Position numbers and translations under genes: made by a program. The notes under the pieces were generated by a model. It was not told the origin of the DNA. It did no database searches and saw nothing but the letters and a program-made list of their open reading frames with translations. Below, in pieces: positions 1 to 5,872 of a stretch of DNA of 5,872 nucleotides. Each line of letters starts with the position of its first letter. The stretch's first letter is position 1. Source of the DNA: Methylococcaceae bacterium. GTDB lineage: Bacteria > Pseudomonadota > Gammaproteobacteria > Methylococcales > Methylococcaceae. The DNA lies in contig JAJRDJ010000152.1 of assembly GCA_028678445.1 (NCBI GenBank), positions 1 to 5,872 on the forward strand, given 5' to 3'.

Positions 1-774
1 CGGATAGCTCTTTTTGCTGATATCCAGTTGCTCGGCGTCTTCGCCCAAACTATTTTTTTTGGAAATCTGTTCCGCATTGGCAATGCCCAGATTGGATGCA
101 GCCAGTCTCTCACGAACCCGCCAGGCAAAGGCGTGATCCGTACAGGAGGTATCACCGGAAACGCCAATGGCACCGATTTTCTGGAAGCTGTCATTGTAAA
201 GCGGAAGGCCGCCACCAAATACGATCATGCCACCGACCCGCTTATTCCTGAGCGGATCGAATTCCGTCCCATACTTGGCCGGGCTTCCGGCATAGGCGGG
301 GCCGGGGTTAAGGAGGTTGCTGAACTGAACACCCCAGAGCGTTCCTGCCAGGCCCTCCGCTTGGTTATCCGCGACCTTGGCGGTATTGGTATCTATTACC
401 GGCTGGGTTGCTAGAAAAAGTGCGCCCGATGCCCATGCTTGCACTCCACCTGGACTGGAGACATCGAGGCTCAGCAAAGCCGAGGTATCCGCCTTCTGGA
501 CGGAGATGACACGGCTGACTCCCCAGGTTGCCCCACTGTTCTGGCCGGGACCCGCCGTGTTCACAATATTGCAGACCATGCCGGTTTCATCGACGAAGGT
601 TACCCACATGTTGTTTTTTAGACCACCCGTATGGGTCTGTTCCTGGGTCTTAACGAATTGAGCAGCTTGCGTCAGGTCATTAAAGAGAACACTCGAACAA
701 CCCGCCCATGCGCCAGAAGCCGACGCCATCAGAATGGCTCCACAAATGCCTTTCATCATTCTTGTTTTATGCAT
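1..774 (-). CDS. Secreted GlcG/HbpS-type (DUF336) heme-binding domain protein, 3' end cut by window edge
   Basis: The minus-strand frame is open for 258 codons from the ATG at 774-772 to the left edge, without a stop. Residues 1-24 form a Sec signal peptide: basic MHKTR start, hydrophobic core, and AWA before the likely cleavage at Gly25. Cys26 follows, but the residue at -3 is Trp, so this is not a good lipobox. A GlcG-like fold follows in two parts. Residues 56-102 contain WVTFVDETG and VQKADTSALLSL. Residues 180-224 contain VGGMIVFGGGLPLY and IGAIGVSGDTSCTDHAFAW, the most recognisable part. Between them lies an insertion of about 80 residues, so the chain is longer than the usual ~150-residue GlcG/HbpS proteins. 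Cys68 and Cys211 could form a disulfide in the periplasm. Family members bind heme or act as accessory sensors; heme binding here is inferred from the family only. The start at 774 is chosen over ATGs at 759 and 756 because GGAG lies 9 bases upstream of it. Confidence 0.85.
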   Translation of the reverse strand, partial: MHKTRMMKGICGAILMASASGAWAGCSSVLFNDLTQAAQFVKTQEQTHTGGLKNNMWVTFVDETGMVCNIVNTAGPGQNSGATWGVSRVISVQKADTSALLSLDVSSPGGVQAWASGALFLATQPVIDTNTAKVADNQAEGLAGTLWGVQFSNLLNPGPAYAGSPAKYGTEFDPLRNKRVGGMIVFGGGLPLYNDSFQKIGAIGVSGDTSCTDHAFAWRVRERLAASNLGIANAEQISKKNSLGEDAEQLDISKKSYP

Positions 775-781
775 CGTTTTT

Positions 782-787
782 CACTCC
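782..787 (-). promoter_or_regulatory. Ribosome binding site of the heme-binding domain gene
   Basis: The minus strand reads GGAGTG here; GGAG lies 9 bases before the ATG at 774. This is a good Shine-Dalgarno match and it decides the start, because the in-frame ATGs at 759 and 756 would be 24 or more bases away. Confidence 0.7.
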
Positions 788-822
788 GTAAGCAAAAAAA
801 TACCGAAAAATCTCGGCGGGTG

Positions 823-852
823 TTGATACCACAAAAACCAGAGCGGTTTCAA
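823..852 (-). promoter_or_regulatory. Candidate sigma70-type promoter for the heme-binding domain gene
   Basis: On the minus strand TTGAAA (852-847) matches the -35 consensus at five of six bases. After 18 bases comes TATCAA (828-823), a four-of-six match to the -10 box. Transcription would start near 816, leaving a leader of about 40 bases containing the Shine-Dalgarno site. A short inverted repeat, AAACC-agagc-GGTTT (835-849), overlaps the -35 box and spacer and could be an operator, but 5-bp arms can occur by chance. This is pattern matching only. Confidence 0.4.
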
Positions 853-904
853 CCGGTATGGCTACGCGCCGGTAGCGCGGCCGTGTTCAAAGCCCTATGT
901 GATT

Positions 905-924
905 TCCGGGAACAAAAGCCCGGA
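905..924. repeat. Perfect inverted repeat with 6-bp arms
   Basis: TCCGGG (905-910) and CCCGGA (919-924) are exact reverse complements around an 8-base A-rich loop. No T-run follows on either strand, so it does not look like a rho-independent terminator. It lies upstream of both candidate promoters and could be a regulator-binding site or chance. Confidence 0.3.
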
Positions 925-1057
925 CCTCGCGTGCATCCCAACCAGGACTCAAAGCCGTTGCTGAAAGGCGAGCAACAACAGGCGCGGAAAACTTGCAAAG
1001 GCAATTCTCGGCTGTTGAGTGGTCTGTTAAAATCGGCCCACCCCGTAGATGCCTGAA

Positions 1058-1063
1058 TATAAT
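1058..1063 (+). promoter_or_regulatory. Candidate -10 box (TATAAT) for the HEAT-repeat gene
   Basis: A perfect TATAAT sits 68 bases before the ATG at 1132, which would give a leader of about 60 bases. No convincing -35 hexamer lies 16-18 bases upstream; the sequence there is GC-rich (around GGCCCA). A TG two bases before the box is one base off the extended -10 spacing. If real, the promoter would be weak or activator-dependent. Confidence 0.4.
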
Positions 1064-1131
1064 CATTGGCCGGGTTCCGCCGTTCCACCCCATTTCGGGT
1101 TCCCAAAGTCTCCAGCACCCAACAAACCCCT

Positions 1132-1806
1132 ATGTCAATCGCCCGGATTCTCCTTATTACCCTGCTGGTTTCAAGCAGTATTGTGTTACTGGCCCTTGTC
1201 AACCTGGAGTCGGATTCAACGGATACCGAGACGACCGAGCAGGCATCTCCCGTTACAACAGCCAAGCCTGAAAAGCCAGCTCCGGCGCAGCCCGCGCCTT
1301 TGCCGTCGGATGAGGATTTACTGGCCCCCGACGAAATGGCGGAAGACGAGGAAGTCGAAAAGGAACAAATCTCCGCCGCGATGACCCAGCTCAGCAGCAC
1401 CAACGACGAGGAACGCATCGAGGCGGTCGAGCAATTGGGGGCTTACCCCAACCCCGAGACCGAAGCCACCCTCGGCCAGCTCCTGATTACCGATGCCAAT
1501 GCCGAGGTCAGGAATGCCGCCGCATTGGGCCTCGGGTCACTGGAAGAACCCTCGGAAGCCACGATAGCCGCGCTGATGTCGGCCCTGGATGACGCCAACG
1601 AGGATGTGCGGTTCAGCGCGCTCTCCACGCTGGAAGATTTCATGCTGGGGCAAGAGGATGATTCGAGCCAATACCGGCGCATTCACGACGGGCTTACCGC
1701 CAAAGCGGCATCGCGGAGCTTGCCTCAGGATTTGCGGGATTCCATCAACGAGATTATCCGGGATCCGCAAGCCATCGAAACACCGGATGTCGAGCCGGAG
1801 AATTAG
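1132..1806 (+). CDS. Membrane-anchored HEAT-repeat protein of unknown function
   Basis: This encodes 224 residues. Residues 3-23 (RILLITLLVSSSIVLLALV core) are a single hydrophobic segment, either an uncleaved anchor or a signal sequence. Residues 26-78 are a low-complexity linker rich in Asp, Glu, Thr, Pro and Ala (KPAPAQPAPLP, then an acidic stretch). Residues 80-170 hold about three HEAT or PBS-lyase-type helical repeats, best seen in ERIEAVEQLGAY, AEVRNAAALGLGSL and EDVRFSALSTLEDF, each about 30 residues long. The tail (180-224) is helical and acidic. HEAT repeats usually mediate protein-protein contacts; no catalytic residues are visible and I cannot name a partner. The linker would place the repeats away from the membrane, probably in the periplasm. 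The ATG at 1132 is preferred because the hydrophobic segment follows at once; an in-frame ATG at 1066 would add 22 polar residues and starts just after the TATAAT box. No good Shine-Dalgarno precedes 1132. Confidence 0.8.
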   Translation: MSIARILLITLLVSSSIVLLALVNLESDSTDTETTEQASPVTTAKPEKPAPAQPAPLPSDEDLLAPDEMAEDEEVEKEQISAAMTQLSSTNDEERIEAVEQLGAYPNPETEATLGQLLITDANAEVRNAAALGLGSLEEPSEATIAALMSALDDANEDVRFSALSTLEDFMLGQEDDSSQYRRIHDGLTAKAASRSLPQDLRDSINEIIRDPQAIETPDVEPEN

Positions 1807-3482
1807 GCGCCAGGGTGAAGGGCTTTTGCCCGATGGAGTTTCGGCAAGGCCGCCAGCAAATGCCGGGTATAGGCGTTTTCCGGGCGTAACAGCACCTGGC
1901 GTGTTGGGCCTAGCTCGACGATTCTCCCGGAATGCATAACAGCTACCCGGTCGGCCAGTTCCGAGACCACCGCCAGATCATGGGTGATAAAAAGGTAGCT
2001 GAGCCCGTGACGATCCTGCAATTCCCGCAATAGCCCGAGCACCTGCGCCTGCACCGAGACATCCAGGGCGCTGGTCGGCTCGTCGCAGATCAGGAGCCGC
2101 GGCTCCACCGCCAGGGCGCGGGCGATGCACAGCCGCTGGCGTTGCCCGCCCGAGAACTCATGCGGATAGCGCCCCCGCGCCGCTACCGGCAAGCCGACCG
2201 CCAGCAATAGGGCTTCCACCCGCTTCCGCCGTTCATCCGCCGCCATGCCGGGCCGCTGGGCGCGGAGCCCTTCTTCCAGGATAGTGCCGACCACCATGCG
2301 CGGATTCATCGACGAGTAGGGATCCTGGAAAACGATCTGCATGGCGGCCTGGCCCTGATGGCGGGCGCCACCCCGCAGTCCCGATATCTCGGCGCCATCC
2401 AGCAAAACTTCCCCGCCCGCCGAGGGGATCAGATTGAGCAGCGCCTTGCCCAGCGTGGTCTTGCCGCAGCCCGATTCGCCCACCAGGGCCAGTGTTTCGC
2501 CGCGTTCAAGCTGGAAGGAGACCCCATCCACCGCCCGCACCTGATCGACCGTCCGCTGAAGGATGCCGCGTTTGATCGGGTAGTAGACCCGGAAGTCGCG
2601 GACTTCCAGCAAGGGCGGTACGTCCGGACTAGCATCCCCCGGAACCCGGCTCTCACGCTGCAGACAGGCGTCCAGCCGGGGCATGGCGGCGAGCAGTTCC
2701 CGGCTGTAGGCATGGCGGGGCCCGTCGAAAAACTCGGGCCCGCTGGTTTCGACGAGCACCCCCAGGCGCATGACCGCCACCCGGTCCGCCACGTCGGCGA
2801 CCGTGCCGAAATCATGGGTAATCAACCACAGGGCCATGCCGGTTTCTTTTCTGAGGCGGCGCAGCAACTCCAGAATCTGCGCCTGCACGGTAACATCCAG
2901 CGCCGTGGTCGGCTCGTCGGCGATCAGCAGTTCCGGCTCCCCGGCCAGTGCCATGGCGATCATGGCCCGTTGGCGCATGCCGCCCGAGAGCTGGTGCGGG
3001 TATTCCTCCAGATGCCGGGCGGGATTCGGCAAGCCGACCTGATCGAGCAGTTCCATGGCCCGGCGCCGGAGCGCTGCGCCCTTGAGGCCGCGATGCAGCG
3101 CCAGGCTCTCGCCGATCTGCCGGCCAATGGTCAGTACCGGGTTGAGCGAGGTCATGGCGTCCTGGAAGACGATGCCGATTTTCCCGCCGCGTATCGAGCC
3201 CATGGCCAGCTCGGGCAGGGCGAAGACATCGACCTCGTTGAGCATGACGCGACCGCCCAGGATGCGCCCGTTTTGCGGCAGCAGGCGCAATACCGACAGG
3301 GCGCTGACGGATTTACCGGAGCCGGATTCGCCGACCAGGGCGAAGCTCTCGCCCTTGGCGATTTCGAAGGACACGCCATCGACCGCCGGGACCCAGTCCG
3401 CGCCTTGCCGAAACGCCACGCGGAGATCCTCGACCTTCAACAGCAGCGGGGTTTCGGGACGAGGGTCGGGTGCGCCGGTCAT
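1803..3482 (-). CDS. yejF: YejF-like fused double ATPase of a peptide-type ABC importer
   Basis: With the ATG at 3482 the protein has 559 residues and two complete nucleotide-binding domains in one chain. Domain 1: Walker A GESGSGKS (51-58), Q-loop Gln107, signature LSGGMRQR (165-172), Walker B LLIADE (185-190), switch His223. Domain 2: Walker A GESGCGKT (335-342), Gln386, signature FSGGQRQR (443-450), LLICDE (463-468), His501. Each ends in an oligopeptide-transporter-type tail (AYSRELLAAMP, 258-268; AYTRHLLAALP, 537-547). All key residues are present, so both sites should hydrolyse ATP at the inner face of the membrane. This layout is that of E. coli YejF (similar length); GsiA and other fused Dpp/Opp ATPases are alternatives. 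It is the last gene of the permease operon, 10 bases after the YejE-like gene. An upstream in-frame ATG at 3521 would add 13 residues and overlap that gene by 29 bases. I prefer 3482 because a weak Shine-Dalgarno precedes it and the N-terminus then fits the family. Confidence 0.9.
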   Translation of the reverse strand: MTGAPDPRPETPLLLKVEDLRVAFRQGADWVPAVDGVSFEIAKGESFALVGESGSGKSVSALSVLRLLPQNGRILGGRVMLNEVDVFALPELAMGSIRGGKIGIVFQDAMTSLNPVLTIGRQIGESLALHRGLKGAALRRRAMELLDQVGLPNPARHLEEYPHQLSGGMRQRAMIAMALAGEPELLIADEPTTALDVTVQAQILELLRRLRKETGMALWLITHDFGTVADVADRVAVMRLGVLVETSGPEFFDGPRHAYSRELLAAMPRLDACLQRESRVPGDASPDVPPLLEVRDFRVYYPIKRGILQRTVDQVRAVDGVSFQLERGETLALVGESGCGKTTLGKALLNLIPSAGGEVLLDGAEISGLRGGARHQGQAAMQIVFQDPYSSMNPRMVVGTILEEGLRAQRPGMAADERRKRVEALLLAVGLPVAARGRYPHEFSGGQRQRLCIARALAVEPRLLICDEPTSALDVSVQAQVLGLLRELQDRHGLSYLFITHDLAVVSELADRVAVMHSGRIVELGPTRQVLLRPENAYTRHLLAALPKLHRAKALHPGA

Positions 3483-3488
3483 CAGGGG

Positions 3489-3494
3489 CTTCTC
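3489..3494 (-). promoter_or_regulatory. Weak ribosome binding site of the fused ATPase gene
   Basis: The minus strand reads GAGAAG here, 6 bases before the ATG at 3482 and overlapping the TGA stop of the upstream permease gene. It is an imperfect Shine-Dalgarno, but better than anything before the alternative ATG at 3521. The overlap suggests translational coupling. Confidence 0.35.
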
Positions 3495-4887
3495 ACTCGG
3501 CCCGGCGCGGGTCGAAGGCATCCCGCACCGCGTCGGCGAACAGGTTGGCCGGCAGCACCAGCGCGAACATGAACGCGAAGGCCGCGGCCAGCGACCACCA
3601 CACCACCGGTTCGCGGGCCATTTCCAGCCGGGCGCTGTTAATCATGTTGCCCCAGGATTCCGTGCTCGGATCGACGCCGATATTGACGTAGGACAGCACC
3701 GCCTCGGCCAGCACCAGCGAGCTGAAATCCAGCGCCACCGAAATCAGCACCAGATGGAAAAGATTGGGCAGGATGTGGCGGAGCAAAATCATGCCCTGAC
3801 TCACACCCAGCACCCTTGCGGCCTGGACATATTCCAGCTCGCGCAGCTTGAGGGTTTCCGCCCTGAGCAGACGGCACAACCCGGTCCAGGAAGTCAGCCC
3901 CAAAATCAGGCACAGGGCCAGCAGACGGAAGTCGGCCCGCGTCGCGAGACTGGCGAATTCCGCTTCATGCCTTGCCATGTAGGACTGCATGACCAGCATG
4001 GCGGCGGCGATGAGCAGCACGCCCGGCACCGAATTGAGCGTGGTGTAGAGGTACTGGATGACATCGTCGACCCAGCCCCGGTAGTACCCGGCGAGAATAC
4101 CCAGCACCAGGGCGAGCGGCAGCGTCGCGACCGTGGTCAGCGTGCCGATCAGGACGCCGGTGCGAATGCTCTTGAGGCTCTGGTACAGGACATCCTCGCC
4201 GACCTTACCGGTGCCCAGCACGTGATAACCCCTGCTCAGCTCCACCATCACCCCGGACAGGAGACAGATGACCAGCACCGTCAGGGCGATGGCGCGCCAT
4301 GGCAGCGCGGTTTCGCCCCGCAGTAGCGGCATCATGACGGCGGGCAGGCGCTTACGGCGGATTGACGCGGCCACTACCCATAGCCCCATCAGCCACACCC
4401 AGACGGTTAACCCCCTGACCAGCCCCCGCCCGGTCCGCTGCCCAATATCGCGGCCATGTTCCGTCTCGGGAGAAGTCAGCTGCCTTCCACCAAAGCGCAA
4501 CCGGGGATAGGCCCAGGATTCCTGTCCGTCGGGCTGGCGGAGCATTTCCTTGGCATGCGCATACACCGCCAGGGGGGCTGAGTAGGTTTTTTCCTGGCTA
4601 TCGCGAATATCGCCCAAGGCTTGATCGAGGAGGGTGACTGGCTCACCGATCGGCGTCCCGTTACCGTTGGCATTTCCGGTGGGGCTGACCGGCAGCCGGA
4701 TGGAATCCAGCACGGCAATCAGCAGGTAGCTCAACAGAATCACCAGCGAAATCATGGCGCTGCGGCTTTTCGCCACCTTGCGCCAGGGGCGGCGCAGATG
4801 TTCCTGCCGGAGCGTGTACCCCGCCAGCGCGGCCAGGCCCAGCAGCATCAGGAAGAACAGGATGTCGGTCGGCAGCAGTTGTGGCAT
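3493..4887 (-). CDS. yejE: YejE/OppC-type ABC importer permease with extra N-terminal membrane segments
   Basis: This 464-residue inner-membrane permease would form the solute channel with the YejB-like subunit. The C-terminal half is a normal OppC-type core: HVLGTGKVGEDV (222-233), membrane segments near 241-268, 285-303, 320-341, 377-398 and 432-453, and an EAA-type ATPase contact loop (352-375, with AARVLGVS and RHILPN). It ends in DAVRDAFDPRRAE, very like the E. coli YejE end. The N-terminal part is unusual. An extra hydrophobic segment (9-26) precedes the family's first segment (44-62), and after a ~95-residue loop with YPRLRFGG (127-134) come two more (160-176 and 198-216). Basic residues at 27-43 and 177-180 fit nine segments with the N-terminus outside. 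E. coli YejE has about 340 residues. The ATG lies 2 bases after the upstream stop, with no strong Shine-Dalgarno, so coupling is likely. Confidence 0.85.
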   Translation of the reverse strand: MPQLLPTDILFFLMLLGLAALAGYTLRQEHLRRPWRKVAKSRSAMISLVILLSYLLIAVLDSIRLPVSPTGNANGNGTPIGEPVTLLDQALGDIRDSQEKTYSAPLAVYAHAKEMLRQPDGQESWAYPRLRFGGRQLTSPETEHGRDIGQRTGRGLVRGLTVWVWLMGLWVVAASIRRKRLPAVMMPLLRGETALPWRAIALTVLVICLLSGVMVELSRGYHVLGTGKVGEDVLYQSLKSIRTGVLIGTLTTVATLPLALVLGILAGYYRGWVDDVIQYLYTTLNSVPGVLLIAAAMLVMQSYMARHEAEFASLATRADFRLLALCLILGLTSWTGLCRLLRAETLKLRELEYVQAARVLGVSQGMILLRHILPNLFHLVLISVALDFSSLVLAEAVLSYVNIGVDPSTESWGNMINSARLEMAREPVVWWSLAAAFAFMFALVLPANLFADAVRDAFDPRRAE

Positions 4888-4889
4888 GG

Positions 4890-5867
4890 TCAGATCAGCT
4901 TCACCCGGGGATCGACCAGCGTGTAGGAAATATCGGTGAGCAGCAGACCGATGATATAGAGCACCGACCCGAGAAAGACCATGGAGCGGACGATGGCGAA
5001 ATCCTGCTGATTGATGGCGTCGAGGGTATAGCTGCCGAGGCCGGGAATGGCGAAGAAGGATTCGGTGATCAGGCTGCCGGTGAACAGGAGCGGCAGCACC
5101 ACGACCACCCCGGTCATAATCGGAATCATGGCGTTCTTCAGCACATGGGAAAACAGTACCCGCGCCTCGGACAGCCCCTTGGCGCGGGCCATCCGGACAT
5201 AATCCTTTTCCACCTCTTCAAGGAATAGCGTCCGGTACCAGCGCACCCCGGAGCCGATGCCCGCGATGACGCCAATCGCCACCGGCAGGAGGATGAACCG
5301 CAGCGCGTTCCAGCCGCCGTCATAGCCCGAGATCGGCGTCAGTTGCAGCAGCTTGCCGACCACGAACTGCCCGCCAATGATGTAGAACAGCGTGGAGACG
5401 GACATCAGCGCCACGCACACCGCCACGCCCCAGAATTCGAGATAGGTCAGCCGGAAAAACACCAGCAGCAGGGCAAGACTGATATCCACCGCCAGTCCCA
5501 CGAGTAACGAAGGCACGGCGATCGCCAGCGAGGGCCACATCCGCTGGGCAATATCGGCGCCAATATCGCGACCGGCATCGGAGCGGCCGAAGCGGAACAG
5601 AAAGAGGCCAAGGGATTTTTGATAAAAGATGGTCTGCGTGACCTGTTTCGCGCCCTCGGCCCGGCCATTCCAGAACAGCGGCTGATCATAGCCGCGCTCA
5701 TGCTTCCATTTTTCGATGGCCTCCGCCGTCACGTGCTTTTGCCCGAGGTGCATGCGGGCCATGTCCTCCGGCGTGTTGATGACGAAGAACAGGACGAAGG
5801 TCAGGATATTGATACCCAGGAGCAGGGGCAGGGCGTACAGCAGCCGGCGGATGATGTAATCGGTCAT
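4890..5867 (-). CDS. yejB: YejB/OppB-type ABC importer permease
   Basis: This 325-residue inner-membrane permease pairs with the YejE-like subunit. It begins with MTDYIIRRLLYALPLLLGI, the typical OppB-type start with the first membrane segment at 9-30. A periplasmic loop (about 31-110) contains ERGYDQPL (57-64) and GRSDAGRDIG (94-103). Further hydrophobic segments lie near 113-137, 145-165, 190-207, 248-267 and 295-312. The EAA-type loop that docks on the ATPase is at 222-245 (DYVRMARAKGLS, HVLKNAM). ESFFAIPGLG (269-278) and the end DISYTLVDPRVKLI are family hallmarks; the last closely resembles the E. coli YejB end. E. coli YejB has about 364 residues, so this one is somewhat shorter, mainly in the periplasmic loop. 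Only five bases lie upstream of the start, so its ribosome site, the operon promoter and any yejA-type binding-protein gene are outside the window. The substrate cannot be read from sequence; peptides are the family expectation. Confidence 0.9.
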   Translation of the reverse strand: MTDYIIRRLLYALPLLLGINILTFVLFFVINTPEDMARMHLGQKHVTAEAIEKWKHERGYDQPLFWNGRAEGAKQVTQTIFYQKSLGLFLFRFGRSDAGRDIGADIAQRMWPSLAIAVPSLLVGLAVDISLALLLVFFRLTYLEFWGVAVCVALMSVSTLFYIIGGQFVVGKLLQLTPISGYDGGWNALRFILLPVAIGVIAGIGSGVRWYRTLFLEEVEKDYVRMARAKGLSEARVLFSHVLKNAMIPIMTGVVVVLPLLFTGSLITESFFAIPGLGSYTLDAINQQDFAIVRSMVFLGSVLYIIGLLLTDISYTLVDPRVKLI

Positions 5868-5872
5868 AGGGC

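Larger units (their letters stand above)
775..1131. other. Divergent intergenic region of 357 bases
   Basis: This stretch separates the minus-strand heme-binding gene from the plus-strand HEAT-repeat gene. It holds a candidate minus-strand promoter (823-852), a perfect TATAAT box for the plus strand (1058-1063), and small inverted repeats at 835-849, 861-876 (GCTAC/GTAGC) and 905-924. Open frames crossing it have no recognisable protein content and overlap the real genes in other frames, so I call no gene here. I see no tRNA-like fold or T-run terminator. Confidence 0.6.

Noticed and set aside
25..28. Possible lipoprotein signal in the heme-binding-domain protein (Cys26 after the signal peptide; positions here are residues)
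   Set aside because: The residues before Cys26 are Trp-Ala-Gly, so the Leu expected at -3 of a lipobox is missing; AWA before Gly25 fits ordinary signal peptidase I better.
28..661. Plus-strand frames at the left edge
   Set aside because: They overlap the minus-strand heme-binding-domain frame, which has a signal peptide, Shine-Dalgarno site and family motifs; the plus-strand translations show none.
849..1418. Minus-strand open frame of 189 codons, Ser-rich
   Set aside because: It runs antisense through the HEAT-repeat gene and the intergenic region. Its Ser-rich composition comes from reading the acidic linker backwards, and it has no recognisable domain.
1820..1831. GGGC-TTTT-GCCC hairpin just after the HEAT gene stop, considered as a terminator
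   Set aside because: The stem has only 4 bp, no T-run follows, and it lies inside the ATPase coding sequence.
2358..4326. Long plus-strand open frames (404 and 423 codons) opposite the transporter genes
   Set aside because: They are antisense shadows of GC-rich coding sequence, full of Gln, His, Arg and Gly with no family motifs, while the minus strand encodes complete ABC transporter motifs.

Overview
The window reads as a chromosomal stretch from a GC-rich Gram-negative bacterium, most likely a proteobacterium. The signs are Sec-type signal sequences, an E. coli YejBEF-like peptide-type ABC importer and sigma70-like promoter elements. A gammaproteobacterium is my best guess from protein resemblance, but nothing here fixes the genus. 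Genes cover almost the whole window. The only gap over 300 bases is 775-1131, between two divergently transcribed genes. I see no RNA gene, mobile element, CRISPR array or origin.

Left part (1-774, minus strand): a secreted protein with a GlcG/HbpS-type (DUF336) heme-binding domain. It has a clear signal peptide and a good Shine-Dalgarno site, and it is cut by the left window edge. Its stop codon lies outside, so a search for complete ORFs would miss it. The left ~1.1 kb looks visibly less GC-rich than the transporter genes.

Middle (775-1806): a divergent promoter region, then a plus-strand gene for a small membrane-anchored protein with an acidic, Pro/Ala-rich linker and about three HEAT-like repeats. 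Its stop codon overlaps the stop codon of the oppositely oriented ABC ATPase gene.

Right part (1803-5867, minus strand): a compact transporter operon in the order permease (YejB/OppB type), permease (YejE/OppC type), fused double ATPase (YejF type), with spacings of 2 and about 10 bases. The two permeases form the membrane channel and the single ATPase chain supplies both nucleotide-binding domains, so the set is a nearly complete importer for peptides or similar small solutes. The solute-binding protein (YejA type) is not in the window; it would be expected upstream, beyond the right edge. The YejE-like permease is oddly long, with about three extra membrane segments and what looks like a second, degenerate copy of the family's GRD motif.

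I found no clear undescribed system. The most unusual items are the expanded YejE-like permease, the membrane-anchored HEAT protein of unknown role, the stop-on-stop convergent overlap, and an A8 tract followed directly by an out-of-frame TAG in the heme-binding gene.
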